Assembly: GCF_009498455.1 (NCBI RefSeq)
Contig: NZ_CP045644.1
Span: 3,413,001 to 3,477,000, forward strand
Origin: Variovorax paradoxus
Lineage (GTDB): Bacteria; Pseudomonadota; Gammaproteobacteria; Burkholderiales; Burkholderiaceae_C
Length of the DNA stretch: 64,000 bases
Direction of reading: 5' to 3'
Below the pieces are notes generated by a model. It saw nothing but the letters and a program-made list of their open reading frames with translations, had not been told where the DNA came from and made no database searches. Positions 1 through 7,160 of this stretch are shown here, piece after piece (position 1 is the first letter of the stretch; the number at the start of each line of letters is the position of its first letter). The translations under genes were made by a program, and so were the position numbers.

Positions 1-825
1 CTCACGCTGGTGGCCAGCGGCAAGGGCGAGATCTCGAAGCTCTTCGAGCGCGATGCCGCCAAGTCGACCTACGACCAGCCGCAGCGCGCGCTCGCGCTCA
101 CCTACGTGAAGGGCATGCGCCCGCGCACGCCGTTCTCGGCCGTGTGCTTCAACCTGATTCCGGGCGTGGGCGAGTACTTCGTGTTCCCGGCGCTCACCAC
201 CACGGGCCCGTGCGAGATCATGGTGTTCGAAGGCGTGCCGGGCGGCCCGATGGACTGCTGGGCCGACGTGAAGACGCCGCAGGAGCACCTGGCGCGCAGC
301 AAGTGGATCCTCGACACCTTCACGCCCTGGGAGGCCGAGCGCTGCGCCGACATCGAACTCACCGACGACAATGGCATCCTCGCTGGCCGCTTCGCGCCCA
401 CCGTGCGCAAACCGATTGCCACGCTGCCTTCGGGCCGAAAGGTGCTCGGCCTGGCCGACGTGGTGGTGCTCAACGATCCGATCACGGGGCAGGGCTCGAA
501 CAACGCGGCCAAGTGCGCCGACACCTACCTGAAGAGCATCCTGGCGCGCGGCGACGGCGCGGCCGATGCGCCGTGGATGCAGCAGACCTTCGACCGCTAC
601 TGGTTCGGCTACGCGCAGTGGGTCACGCGCTGGACCAACATGCTGCTCGCACCGCCGCCGCCGCATGTGCTCAAGCTGCTCGGCAGCGCCGGCGCCGTGC
701 CGCCGATGGCCAGCGCCATCGCCAACGGCTTCGACGACCCGCGCACCTTCTTCCCGTGGTTCGCCGATCCGCAAGAGGCCGACCGCTACCTCGACACCTG
801 CACTGCCGCTGCGGCAGCGGCGTAG
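1..825 (+). CDS. styA1: styrene/indole monooxygenase StyA1-like, 5' partial
   Basis: This frame is already open at base 1, so the gene starts outside the window; about 274 C-terminal residues are present. They align along their whole length with the monooxygenase half of the next gene, sharing blocks such as NLIPGVGEYFVFPALTT, CEIMVFEGVPGGPMDCW and NDPITGQGSNNAAK. The last block is typical of the FAD-dependent StyA (group E) epoxidases, which oxidise styrene or indole using reduced FAD from a partner reductase. The FAD-binding N-terminus is missing only because of the window edge. The stop lies 13 bases before the next start, so the two genes are probably co-transcribed. A StyA1 next to a StyA2B fusion is a known pairing in Rhodococcus and Variovorax; the true substrate cannot be read from sequence. 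Confidence 0.85.
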   Translation, partial: LTLVASGKGEISKLFERDAAKSTYDQPQRALALTYVKGMRPRTPFSAVCFNLIPGVGEYFVFPALTTTGPCEIMVFEGVPGGPMDCWADVKTPQEHLARSKWILDTFTPWEAERCADIELTDDNGILAGRFAPTVRKPIATLPSGRKVLGLADVVVLNDPITGQGSNNAAKCADTYLKSILARGDGAADAPWMQQTFDRYWFGYAQWVTRWTNMLLAPPPPHVLKLLGSAGAVPPMASAIANGFDDPRTFFPWFADPQEADRYLDTCTAAAAAA

Positions 826-838
826 GCGGAGCCAGCGC

Positions 839-2572
839 ATGACACGACGCGTGGCCATCGTCGGCGCCGGCCAGTCCGGCATGCAGCTCGCCCTGGGCCT
901 GTTGGCCAAGGGATACGCGGTGACGGTGTACGCGAACCGCACGGCGCAGGAAATCTTCGACGGGCCGGTGATGTCGAGCCAGTGCATGTTCGAGACCGCG
1001 CTGCAGACCGAGCGCGAACTGGGGCTCGACAGCTGGGCCGACACTTGCCCGCTCGTCGAAGGCATCGGCATGTCGGTGCGCAGCCCCGAGGGCCACCGCG
1101 CCATCGCGTGGGAAGCAAAGCTCGACGGCCCCGCGCAGTCGGTCGACCAGCGCCTGAAGATCGCTGCGTGGATGCAGCTGTTCGAAGCGCGCGGCGGCCG
1201 TCTCGTGCACCAGGACGCCGACCTCGACACGCTGGAAGACTGTGGGCGCACGCACGACCTCGTGGTCGTCGCGAGCGGCAAGGGCGAGATCTCGGCGCTG
1301 TTCCCGCGCGACGCCGCGCGTTCGCCGTTCGACCAGCCGCAGCGCGCGCTCGCGCTCACCTACGTGAAGGGCATGCGCCCGCGCGATTCCTTTTCGGCCG
1401 TGAGCTTCAACCTCATTCCGGGTGTCGGCGAGTACTTCGTGTTCCCCGCGCTCACCACCAGCGGCCCGTGCGAGATCATGGTGTTCGAAGGCGTGCCCGG
1501 TGGTCCCATGGACTGCTGGGACGACGTGAAGACGCCGCAGGAGCACCTGGCGCGCAGCAAGCAGATCCTCGCCACCTTCCTGCCCTGGGAGGCCGAACGC
1601 TGCACGCACATCGAGCTGACCGACGACCACGGCGTGCTGCGCGGCCGCGTCACGCCCGTGGTGCGCCACCCGGTCGCCACGCTGCCTTCGGGCCGTCAGG
1701 TGCTGGGGCTCGCCGATGCGGTGGTGCTCAACGACCCGATCACGGGGCAGGGTTCGAACAACGCGGCCAAGGCGGCCGACATCTACCTCAAGCGCATCCT
1801 CGAGCACGGAGACGCGCCCTTCGATGCCGCATGGATGCAGCAGACCTTCGACCGCTACTGGGAAGGCTATGCCCGCTGGGCCACCGACTGGACGCACAGC
1901 CTGCTCGCGCCGCCCACGCCGCACCTGCAGAAGCTGCTGCAGAGCGCCACGCACATGCCCGCGGTAGCGAGCGCGGTGGTCAACGGCTTCGACGATCCGC
2001 GCAACTTCGCGCCCTGGTGGTTTGACGCGGCCGAGGCCGACCGCTTTCTTGAAACGAAGGCGCGCGAAGCGGTGGTCGACCGCTTCGACCGGCGCGACTT
2101 CCGCAAGGCGCTCGGCCAGTTCAGCACCGGCGTCACGGTCATCACCACGCGCGCGCTCGACGGACGCCGCGTCGGCATGACGGCCAACTCGTTCTCGTCG
2201 GTGTCGCTCGATCCGCCGCTGGTGCTGTGGAGCCTCGCGCGGCAGGCGCCCAGCGTGGCCGACTTCACCGGCGCGAGCCACTTCGCGATCAACGTGCTGG
2301 CCGCGCCGCAGCACCACCTGTCGCGCCAGTTCTCGACGCCACAGGCCGACAAGTTCGGCGGCGTCGATTGCTGCGAAGGCACGGCCGGCGTGCCGCTGCT
2401 CAACGGCGTGCTCGCGCGCTTCGTGTGCCGCAACGTGCGGCAGTACGACGGCGGCGACCACCTGATCTTCATCGGCGAGGTCGAAGGCTACGAACGCTTC
2501 GACGGCGAGCCGCTGGTTTTTCACTCGGGCTACTACCAGGTCACGACGCGCCATCCGGAATGCGTACAGTGA
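839..2572 (+). CDS. styA2B: StyA2B: monooxygenase fused to flavin reductase
   Basis: This 577-residue protein joins two enzymes. Residues 1-405 are a StyA-type FAD monooxygenase, with the dinucleotide motif GAGQSG near residue 9 and the NDPITGQGSNNAAK block. Residues 410-577 are a StyB-like flavin reductase of the flavin_Reduct family (FRKALGQFSTGVTVITT, then GMTANSFSSVSLDPPLVL). The fusion therefore carries both reductant supply and oxygenase. By analogy with described StyA1/StyA2B systems, the reductase half would also feed FADH2 to the upstream StyA1. The ATG at 839 is chosen because a GGCGGAG ribosome site lies just upstream and the FAD motif begins right after it; the longer open frame from 566 only overlaps the previous gene. 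Natural substrates may be indole or styrene; no styrene-degradation genes (styC, styD) are visible nearby. Confidence 0.88.
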   Translation: MTRRVAIVGAGQSGMQLALGLLAKGYAVTVYANRTAQEIFDGPVMSSQCMFETALQTERELGLDSWADTCPLVEGIGMSVRSPEGHRAIAWEAKLDGPAQSVDQRLKIAAWMQLFEARGGRLVHQDADLDTLEDCGRTHDLVVVASGKGEISALFPRDAARSPFDQPQRALALTYVKGMRPRDSFSAVSFNLIPGVGEYFVFPALTTSGPCEIMVFEGVPGGPMDCWDDVKTPQEHLARSKQILATFLPWEAERCTHIELTDDHGVLRGRVTPVVRHPVATLPSGRQVLGLADAVVLNDPITGQGSNNAAKAADIYLKRILEHGDAPFDAAWMQQTFDRYWEGYARWATDWTHSLLAPPTPHLQKLLQSATHMPAVASAVVNGFDDPRNFAPWWFDAAEADRFLETKAREAVVDRFDRRDFRKALGQFSTGVTVITTRALDGRRVGMTANSFSSVSLDPPLVLWSLARQAPSVADFTGASHFAINVLAAPQHHLSRQFSTPQADKFGGVDCCEGTAGVPLLNGVLARFVCRNVRQYDGGDHLIFIGEVEGYERFDGEPLVFHSGYYQVTTRHPECVQ

Positions 2573-2623
2573 GCACCTGGTTCCCCACGTCCACCTTTCA
2601 GCATTGAACGGAGTCACACACCC

Positions 2624-3871
2624 ATGCAGAACAAGGCATCCCCATCCTCGTCGCAAGACATCCGCATCCAGGCCGCCGACGGCAGCGGCAGCTTCGGCGC
2701 CTACCTCGCCCTGCCGCGCGGCGGCACCGGCCCGGGCCTGGTGCTTGCGCAGGAAATCTTCGGCGTCAACAAGACCATGCGCGACGTGGCCGACTACTAC
2801 GCCGAGGAAGGCTACGTGGTGCTCGTGCCCGACCTGTTCTGGCGCCAGGAGCCCGACGTGCAACTGGGCTATTCGCCCGACGACTGGCAGCGCGCCTTCG
2901 CGCTCTACCAGGGCTTTGACGAAGCGCTCGGCATGCAGGACATGCAGGCCGCGATCACCGCGCTGCGCCAGCGCCCCGAGGTGCCCGGCGGCAAGGTCGG
3001 CGTGCTCGGCTTCTGCCTGGGCGGCAAGCTCGCCTACCTCGCGGCCTGCCGCACCGACGCGGATGTGGCGGTGGGCTACTACGGCGTGGGCATCGACGCC
3101 GCGCTCGACGAGGCCGACCGCATCCGCTGCAAGCTGGCGCTGCACGTGGCCGAGCTCGACGGCTTCTGCCCGCCCGAAGCGCGCGACCGCATCGTGCAGA
3201 CCCTGCGCGGGCGGCCGAACGTCGAGGTGCACGTGTACCCCGGTGTCGACCATGCCTTCGCGCGCGTCGGCGGCGAACACTTCCATCGTGCCTCCGCCCT
3301 CATGGCGCACGAGCGCAGCGTGGCCGCGCTGAAGTCGGCCATCGGCCCGAACTACGACCTGGCGGCGCTGTGGGACAAGCACTGCGAGTACGAGTTCGGC
3401 ACCCGCAACGTCGACGACACCATGGGCACCATGGTGGCCGAGCCCTACGTGAACCACATCCCGACCATGACGGGTGGCGTGGGCTACAAGAACCTGCACG
3501 CGTTCTATACGAACCACTTCGTCAACAGCAACCCGCCCGACACCTCGCTGGTGCCGATCTCGCGCACCGTGGGCGCGACGCAGGTGGTCGACGAGATGCT
3601 GTTCTGCTTCACCCACACCACCGAGATCCCGTGGATGCTGCCCGGCGTGGCGCCCACCGGCAAGCGCGTGGAGATTCCGCTGCTCGCGGTCATCAAGTTC
3701 CGCGGCGACAAGCTCTACCACGAGCACATCTATTGGGACCAAGCGAGCGTGCTGGTGCAGGTGGGCCTGCTCGACGCGGCGCTGCTGCCGGTGGCGGGCG
3801 TGGAAACGGCACGCAAGCTGCTCGACGAGACGCTCCCGTCGAACATGCTGCTGACACGCTCGCGCGGCTGA
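2624..3871 (+). CDS. dienelactone hydrolase family protein fused to an NTF2-like domain
   Basis: The 415-residue protein has two parts. Residues 10-240 are a dienelactone hydrolase (carboxymethylenebutenolidase) alpha/beta fold: the nucleophile elbow GFCLGG puts Cys131 as nucleophile, and GVDHAF supplies the histidine. Residues 250-405 look like a SnoaL/NTF2-like domain, a cone fold often used for ligand binding or cyclase chemistry; this assignment rests on general pattern (EPYVNHIPTMTGG, FHHT-like core) and is weaker. DLH family members open lactone rings in aromatic catabolism, so a role downstream of the adjacent monooxygenases is plausible but inferred. It lies 51 bases after styA2B on the same strand. 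The fused C-terminal domain is present in a subset of DLH proteins and may mark a different substrate. Confidence 0.8.
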   Translation: MQNKASPSSSQDIRIQAADGSGSFGAYLALPRGGTGPGLVLAQEIFGVNKTMRDVADYYAEEGYVVLVPDLFWRQEPDVQLGYSPDDWQRAFALYQGFDEALGMQDMQAAITALRQRPEVPGGKVGVLGFCLGGKLAYLAACRTDADVAVGYYGVGIDAALDEADRIRCKLALHVAELDGFCPPEARDRIVQTLRGRPNVEVHVYPGVDHAFARVGGEHFHRASALMAHERSVAALKSAIGPNYDLAALWDKHCEYEFGTRNVDDTMGTMVAEPYVNHIPTMTGGVGYKNLHAFYTNHFVNSNPPDTSLVPISRTVGATQVVDEMLFCFTHTTEIPWMLPGVAPTGKRVEIPLLAVIKFRGDKLYHEHIYWDQASVLVQVGLLDAALLPVAGVETARKLLDETLPSNMLLTRSRG

Positions 3872-3890
3872 GTCGCTTTGCGGTGATTCT

Positions 3891-4967
3891 TCAGGCGCCG
3901 CTGTTGGCCGGCGGCGCCTGCTGCAAGCGGTAGTCGCGCGGCGCCACGCCGTGCTGCTTGCGGAACGCCGCCGTGAAGCGGCCGTGGCATTCCCATCCCG
4001 CCTCGGCCGCGATGGCCTGCACGCTGAGTTGCGTGTCGCGCAGCAGCCGTGCGGCCAGTGCCAACCGCTCGGCCACGAGCAGGCCGTAGACCGTCGTGCC
4101 CTCGGCTTCCTTCACATGGGCCTGCAGCCGCGTGGCGCGCAGGTCGAGCCGCTGCGCAAGCGCATCGACCGTCCAGGCCTGCCCCGGCGCTTCACCGAGC
4201 AGTGCGCGCAGCCTGCGCACTGTCTGCGCGGCCGCACCGCCGTGGGTGTCTTCTGAGCGCGCAGGACGCAGCAGTTGTTCCAGGTCGAGCAGCACGCAGG
4301 TCAGCAGCTCGGTCGCACGCGCATGGAACAGCGGCACGAAGGCCGGCCGATCGGAAGGCTCGTCGCCGATGCGCGCCAGGCAGTCGCGCACGCGCGGCGT
4401 GAGCGCCGCATTGCACAGCACCCGGCCGTCGTCGCGTTCGACCAACTCGCTCATCTGCCGCGCGGGCAGCCGCACGCCCAGCGCATGCAGCCAGCGCGGC
4501 AGCAGGTCGCGTCGCAGGCGGAACTGCACGAAGTTGTTGCGACAGGCGCCCGGAATGTGGATCAGGTAGCCGCCGTCGCGGTTCGGCGTGCGCAGCAGCG
4601 CGCGGTCGACGCGGAAGTCGAGCGGTCGGCCTTGCGCGCTGCCGATCTCGCCCGTGACGTGGCCCGCGAGAAAGAAGGTCAGCAGCAGCTCGTTGCCGGG
4701 CGCCAGCTGCACGTGCAGGTCGTCGTTCAACCTGAAATCGAAGTACAGCGCGCTCGCGCCCTCCCAGGGCATGGTGCGCAGCCGCAGGATGCGGCCGCCG
4801 TCGTCGGGCCAGCGCACCTCGCGGCTCGCGCCATCGTGCAGGGCCGGCAGCGCGAGCGGGCGGTCGGTGGGCAGGCGGATCAGCGCGGCGTTGAAATCGT
4901 CCTCGCGCAGCGCGGCGGCCGTGAAGGGCGAGGGCTGGATCGGCACAGTCTGCGATGGGATCGGCAT
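3891..4967 (-). CDS. AraC-family transcriptional regulator
   Basis: A 358-residue regulator whose last 100 residues form the two helix-turn-helix units of AraC proteins (QRLDLRATRLQAHVKE, then LSVQAIAAEAGWECHGRFTAAFRKQHG). The N-terminal 240 residues are an unassigned sensory region without a clear cupin signature. It is read divergently from the Bug-type binding protein gene, with 59 bases between the two starts, so it probably controls that operon. The effector is unknown; a substrate of the operon is the simplest guess. Confidence 0.85.
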   Translation of the reverse strand: MPIPSQTVPIQPSPFTAAALREDDFNAALIRLPTDRPLALPALHDGASREVRWPDDGGRILRLRTMPWEGASALYFDFRLNDDLHVQLAPGNELLLTFFLAGHVTGEIGSAQGRPLDFRVDRALLRTPNRDGGYLIHIPGACRNNFVQFRLRRDLLPRWLHALGVRLPARQMSELVERDDGRVLCNAALTPRVRDCLARIGDEPSDRPAFVPLFHARATELLTCVLLDLEQLLRPARSEDTHGGAAAQTVRRLRALLGEAPGQAWTVDALAQRLDLRATRLQAHVKEAEGTTVYGLLVAERLALAARLLRDTQLSVQAIAAEAGWECHGRFTAAFRKQHGVAPRDYRLQQAPPANSGA

Positions 4968-5026
4968 AGAAAACCCTGACAGGCGGCGTTAGCGTTGCAA
5001 CACTTTGGTTTGAACGGAGTTTATGG
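4968..5026. promoter_or_regulatory. divergent promoter region araC / Bug operon
   Basis: A 59-base gap between two divergent starts. It must hold the ribosome sites of both genes (GGAG at about 5014 serves the rightward gene). It is relatively AT-rich around 4991-5020 (GCAACACTTTGGTTTG). I see no convincing operator palindrome. Confidence 0.4.
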
Positions 5027-6013
5027 ATGAATGCTCGACGTGTCTGCCGGTTTCTGGGGCTCCTGGCGGCCCTCGCCGCGGGGTGGGTGCCGGCGCTTGC
5101 CGGTGCGCAGAGTGCCTGGCCTTCGCGGCCGATTCGCCTCGTCGTGCCCTTTGTGGCGGGCGGCGGTGCCGACGTGGCCGCGCGGCTCATCGCGGCCAAG
5201 CTGCAGGTGCAGCTGGGTCAGCAGGTGGTGGTCGACAACAAGCCGGGCGGCAACACGCTGATCGGCGCGCAAGAGATCATGAAGGCCCAGCCCGACGGCT
5301 ACACGCTGCTGTGGTCCATCGACCAGACCTTCGTGCTCAACCCCTCCCTCTATAACCGGCTGCCCTACGACCCGAGGAAAGACTTCACGCCGGTGGCGCT
5401 GGCCATCACCTCGCCCACGGCCGTCATTGCGCGCACCCAACCAGGCAGCGTGGGCGACGTGCATGAGCTGGTGAAGCGTGCCAAGGCCGACCCCGGAAAG
5501 ATCAACATCGGCGCGGCCGCGATCCTGTCGCAGATGGCGCTCGAAGAGTTCAACCGCAGTGCTGGCATCGAGACCACGCGCGTGCCCTACAAGGGCAGCG
5601 CCGAAGTGGCGCAGGCCACCATCGCGGGCGACATCGACGCCGCCTTCGACGGCATGGCGCCCTATGTGCAGTTCGTGAAGGCGGGGCGCGCGAAGATCCT
5701 GGCCGTCACGTCGGCCAAGCGCTTCTCGGGCCTGCCCGACGTGCCCACGCTCGACGAGCTGGGCTACAAGGGCGTCGACTTCTCCGTGTGGTTCGGCGTG
5801 GTCGGCCCGGCCGGCCTGCCGCCCGAGATCGCCCAGCGCGTGAGCGACGGCGTCGACTGGGCGATCCGCCAACCCGACGTGGTCGAGAAGCTGCTGGTGT
5901 TCGGCTTCGAGCCGGCCGCGCAGACCAGCGCAGCAGCACTCAAGGGCCGCATCGACAGCGACCTGGTGCGCTACAGCCCGGTGATCCGCAGGCTCGGCTT
6001 CAAGCTCGACTGA
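5027..6013 (+). CDS. Bug-family (TctC-like) periplasmic solute-binding protein
   Basis: A 328-residue secreted protein: a basic N-terminus, a hydrophobic stretch and a signal-peptidase site near ALAGAQS (about residue 28). The mature start WPSRPIRLVVPFVAGGGADVA is the hallmark of Bordetella uptake gene (Bug) proteins, which bind small carboxylates or related anions for tripartite tricarboxylate transporters or for sensing. Further family blocks are VVVDNKPGGNTLIGAQ and YDPRKDFTPV. Comamonadaceae genomes carry very many Bug genes without adjacent transporter genes, and none lies here. It heads a same-strand run with a racemase-like, a RidA-like and an acylase gene, so it may bind a product or substrate of that pathway. 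Confidence 0.9.
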   Translation: MNARRVCRFLGLLAALAAGWVPALAGAQSAWPSRPIRLVVPFVAGGGADVAARLIAAKLQVQLGQQVVVDNKPGGNTLIGAQEIMKAQPDGYTLLWSIDQTFVLNPSLYNRLPYDPRKDFTPVALAITSPTAVIARTQPGSVGDVHELVKRAKADPGKINIGAAAILSQMALEEFNRSAGIETTRVPYKGSAEVAQATIAGDIDAAFDGMAPYVQFVKAGRAKILAVTSAKRFSGLPDVPTLDELGYKGVDFSVWFGVVGPAGLPPEIAQRVSDGVDWAIRQPDVVEKLLVFGFEPAAQTSAAALKGRIDSDLVRYSPVIRRLGFKLD

Positions 6014-6027
6014 GAAGGGTGCGCGTC

Positions 6028-6729
6028 ATGAAAACCGCGGGCCTGATCGGAGGCGTCGCGTGGCCTTCCACGCTCAGCTACTACCGCTTGTTGAACGAGC
6101 ACATCCAGCGCGAACTCGGCGGCCTGCACTCGGCCCGCTGCGTGATCGTGAGCCTGGACTTCGCCGGCGTCATCGCCGCCATGACCGAAGGGCGCCGCGA
6201 CGATGCGCGCGCCCAGATGGAAACCGCTGCGCGCCAGGCCCGCGCGGCCGGCGCGGAACTCATCGCCATCCTTGCGAACACCGGGCACTTCGCAGCCGAC
6301 GCGGTGCAGGCGGCGGCGGGCGTGCCGCTGGTGCACGTGGCGCGTGAAACCGGCGACGAGATCGCGTCGCGCTTCCCGTCGATGCGCCGCCTTGGCCTGC
6401 TGGCCACGAGCTTCGCGCTCGACGCGCCGTTCTTCGGCCAGATGCTGGGGGAGGGCGCGGGCTTCGAGCTGGTGCTGCCCGACGCCGCGCAGCGGCGCAC
6501 GCTCGACGCGGCCATCTTCGGACCGCTTGCGCGCGGCGAGGCCAGCCCCGCCGACGCCGCTGTCATCTCGATGCTGTGCAACGCGCTCGTGGCGCGTGGC
6601 GCGCAAGGCATCGTGCTGGGCTGCACCGAGCTGAGCGCCGTGAAGCCCTGGATCGCCTGCGCCGCACCGCTGTTCGATTCCACCGACATCCACGCCCGCG
6701 CCATCGCGCGCGAGATGACCCGGGCCTGA
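6028..6729 (+). CDS. aspartate/glutamate racemase-superfamily protein
   Basis: A 233-residue member of the PLP-independent Asp/Glu racemase superfamily, opening with KTAGLIGGVAWPSTLSYY. Two-cysteine members use one Cys in an N-terminal CNTxH motif and one in a C-terminal GCTE motif. Here the C-terminal GCTELS is intact but the first motif reads ANTGH, with Ala where Cys is expected. E. coli YgeA is a known member that also lacks the first Cys (it has Thr), so activity is not excluded but standard two-base racemisation is doubtful. It starts 15 bases after the Bug gene and belongs to the same operon. Confidence 0.8.
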   Translation: MKTAGLIGGVAWPSTLSYYRLLNEHIQRELGGLHSARCVIVSLDFAGVIAAMTEGRRDDARAQMETAARQARAAGAELIAILANTGHFAADAVQAAAGVPLVHVARETGDEIASRFPSMRRLGLLATSFALDAPFFGQMLGEGAGFELVLPDAAQRRTLDAAIFGPLARGEASPADAAVISMLCNALVARGAQGIVLGCTELSAVKPWIACAAPLFDSTDIHARAIAREMTRA

Positions 6730-6767
6730 TTTCAATTCCACACAGAGAACGAAAGAGAGACCACCGC

Positions 6768-7160
6768 ATGCAGACCGCCGACTTCCCCTTGCCCTTTGTC
6801 AATGCGCCCTACAGCCGCGCGATGTTCGACGACGAGTGGATCTTCGTCTCCGGCACCATCGGCATGGACTACGACACGCAGACGCTCGCCGTCAGCGCCG
6901 AAGACCAGACCCGGCTGATGGTGCGCAACATCGAGAAGTACCTCGCGGCCTGCGGCGGGCGGCTCGAGCAGGTCATCAACTACACGCTGATCGTGGCTGG
7001 CGCCGAGCACCTGGGCGCGGTGGTGCAGACGCTGTCGGAAGTGCTGCCCTGCAAGCCGACCGGCACCGCCATGCTGGCCGGCATCGCCGTGCCGAAGGCC
7101 TGGGTGGAGATGCAGGTGATTGCGCGCAAGAGCCAGCCGGTGGGCGAGGCCAAGCCATGA
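6768..7160 (+). CDS. RidA (YjgF/UK114) family protein
   Basis: A 130-residue protein with the RidA fold signature (YSRAMFDDEWIFVSGTIG, QTRLMVRNIEKYLAACGG, VEMQVIA). Canonical RidA hydrolyses reactive enamine/imine intermediates and needs an Arg in the PARS-type motif; here that stretch reads PTGTAML, so the Arg is replaced by Gly99. This suggests it is not a standard imine deaminase and may bind or process a different small molecule. Its stop codon overlaps the next start (ATGA at 7157-7160), showing translational coupling to the acylase gene. Confidence 0.85.
   Translation: MQTADFPLPFVNAPYSRAMFDDEWIFVSGTIGMDYDTQTLAVSAEDQTRLMVRNIEKYLAACGGRLEQVINYTLIVAGAEHLGAVVQTLSEVLPCKPTGTAMLAGIAVPKAWVEMQVIARKSQPVGEAKP

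Noticed and set aside
566..838. Longer start for the StyA-StyB fusion
   Set aside because: The extra 91 residues overlap the StyA1 gene in another frame and precede the FAD motif without homology.
671..3742. Minus-strand open frame of 1023 codons
   Set aside because: It is antisense to styA2B and the hydrolase gene, has no domain and is rich in Arg/His/Ala/Val as expected of shadow frames in high-GC DNA. Similar antisense frames at 17186-21442, 25899-29345, 29282-32275 and 32498-35347 are rejected for the same reason.
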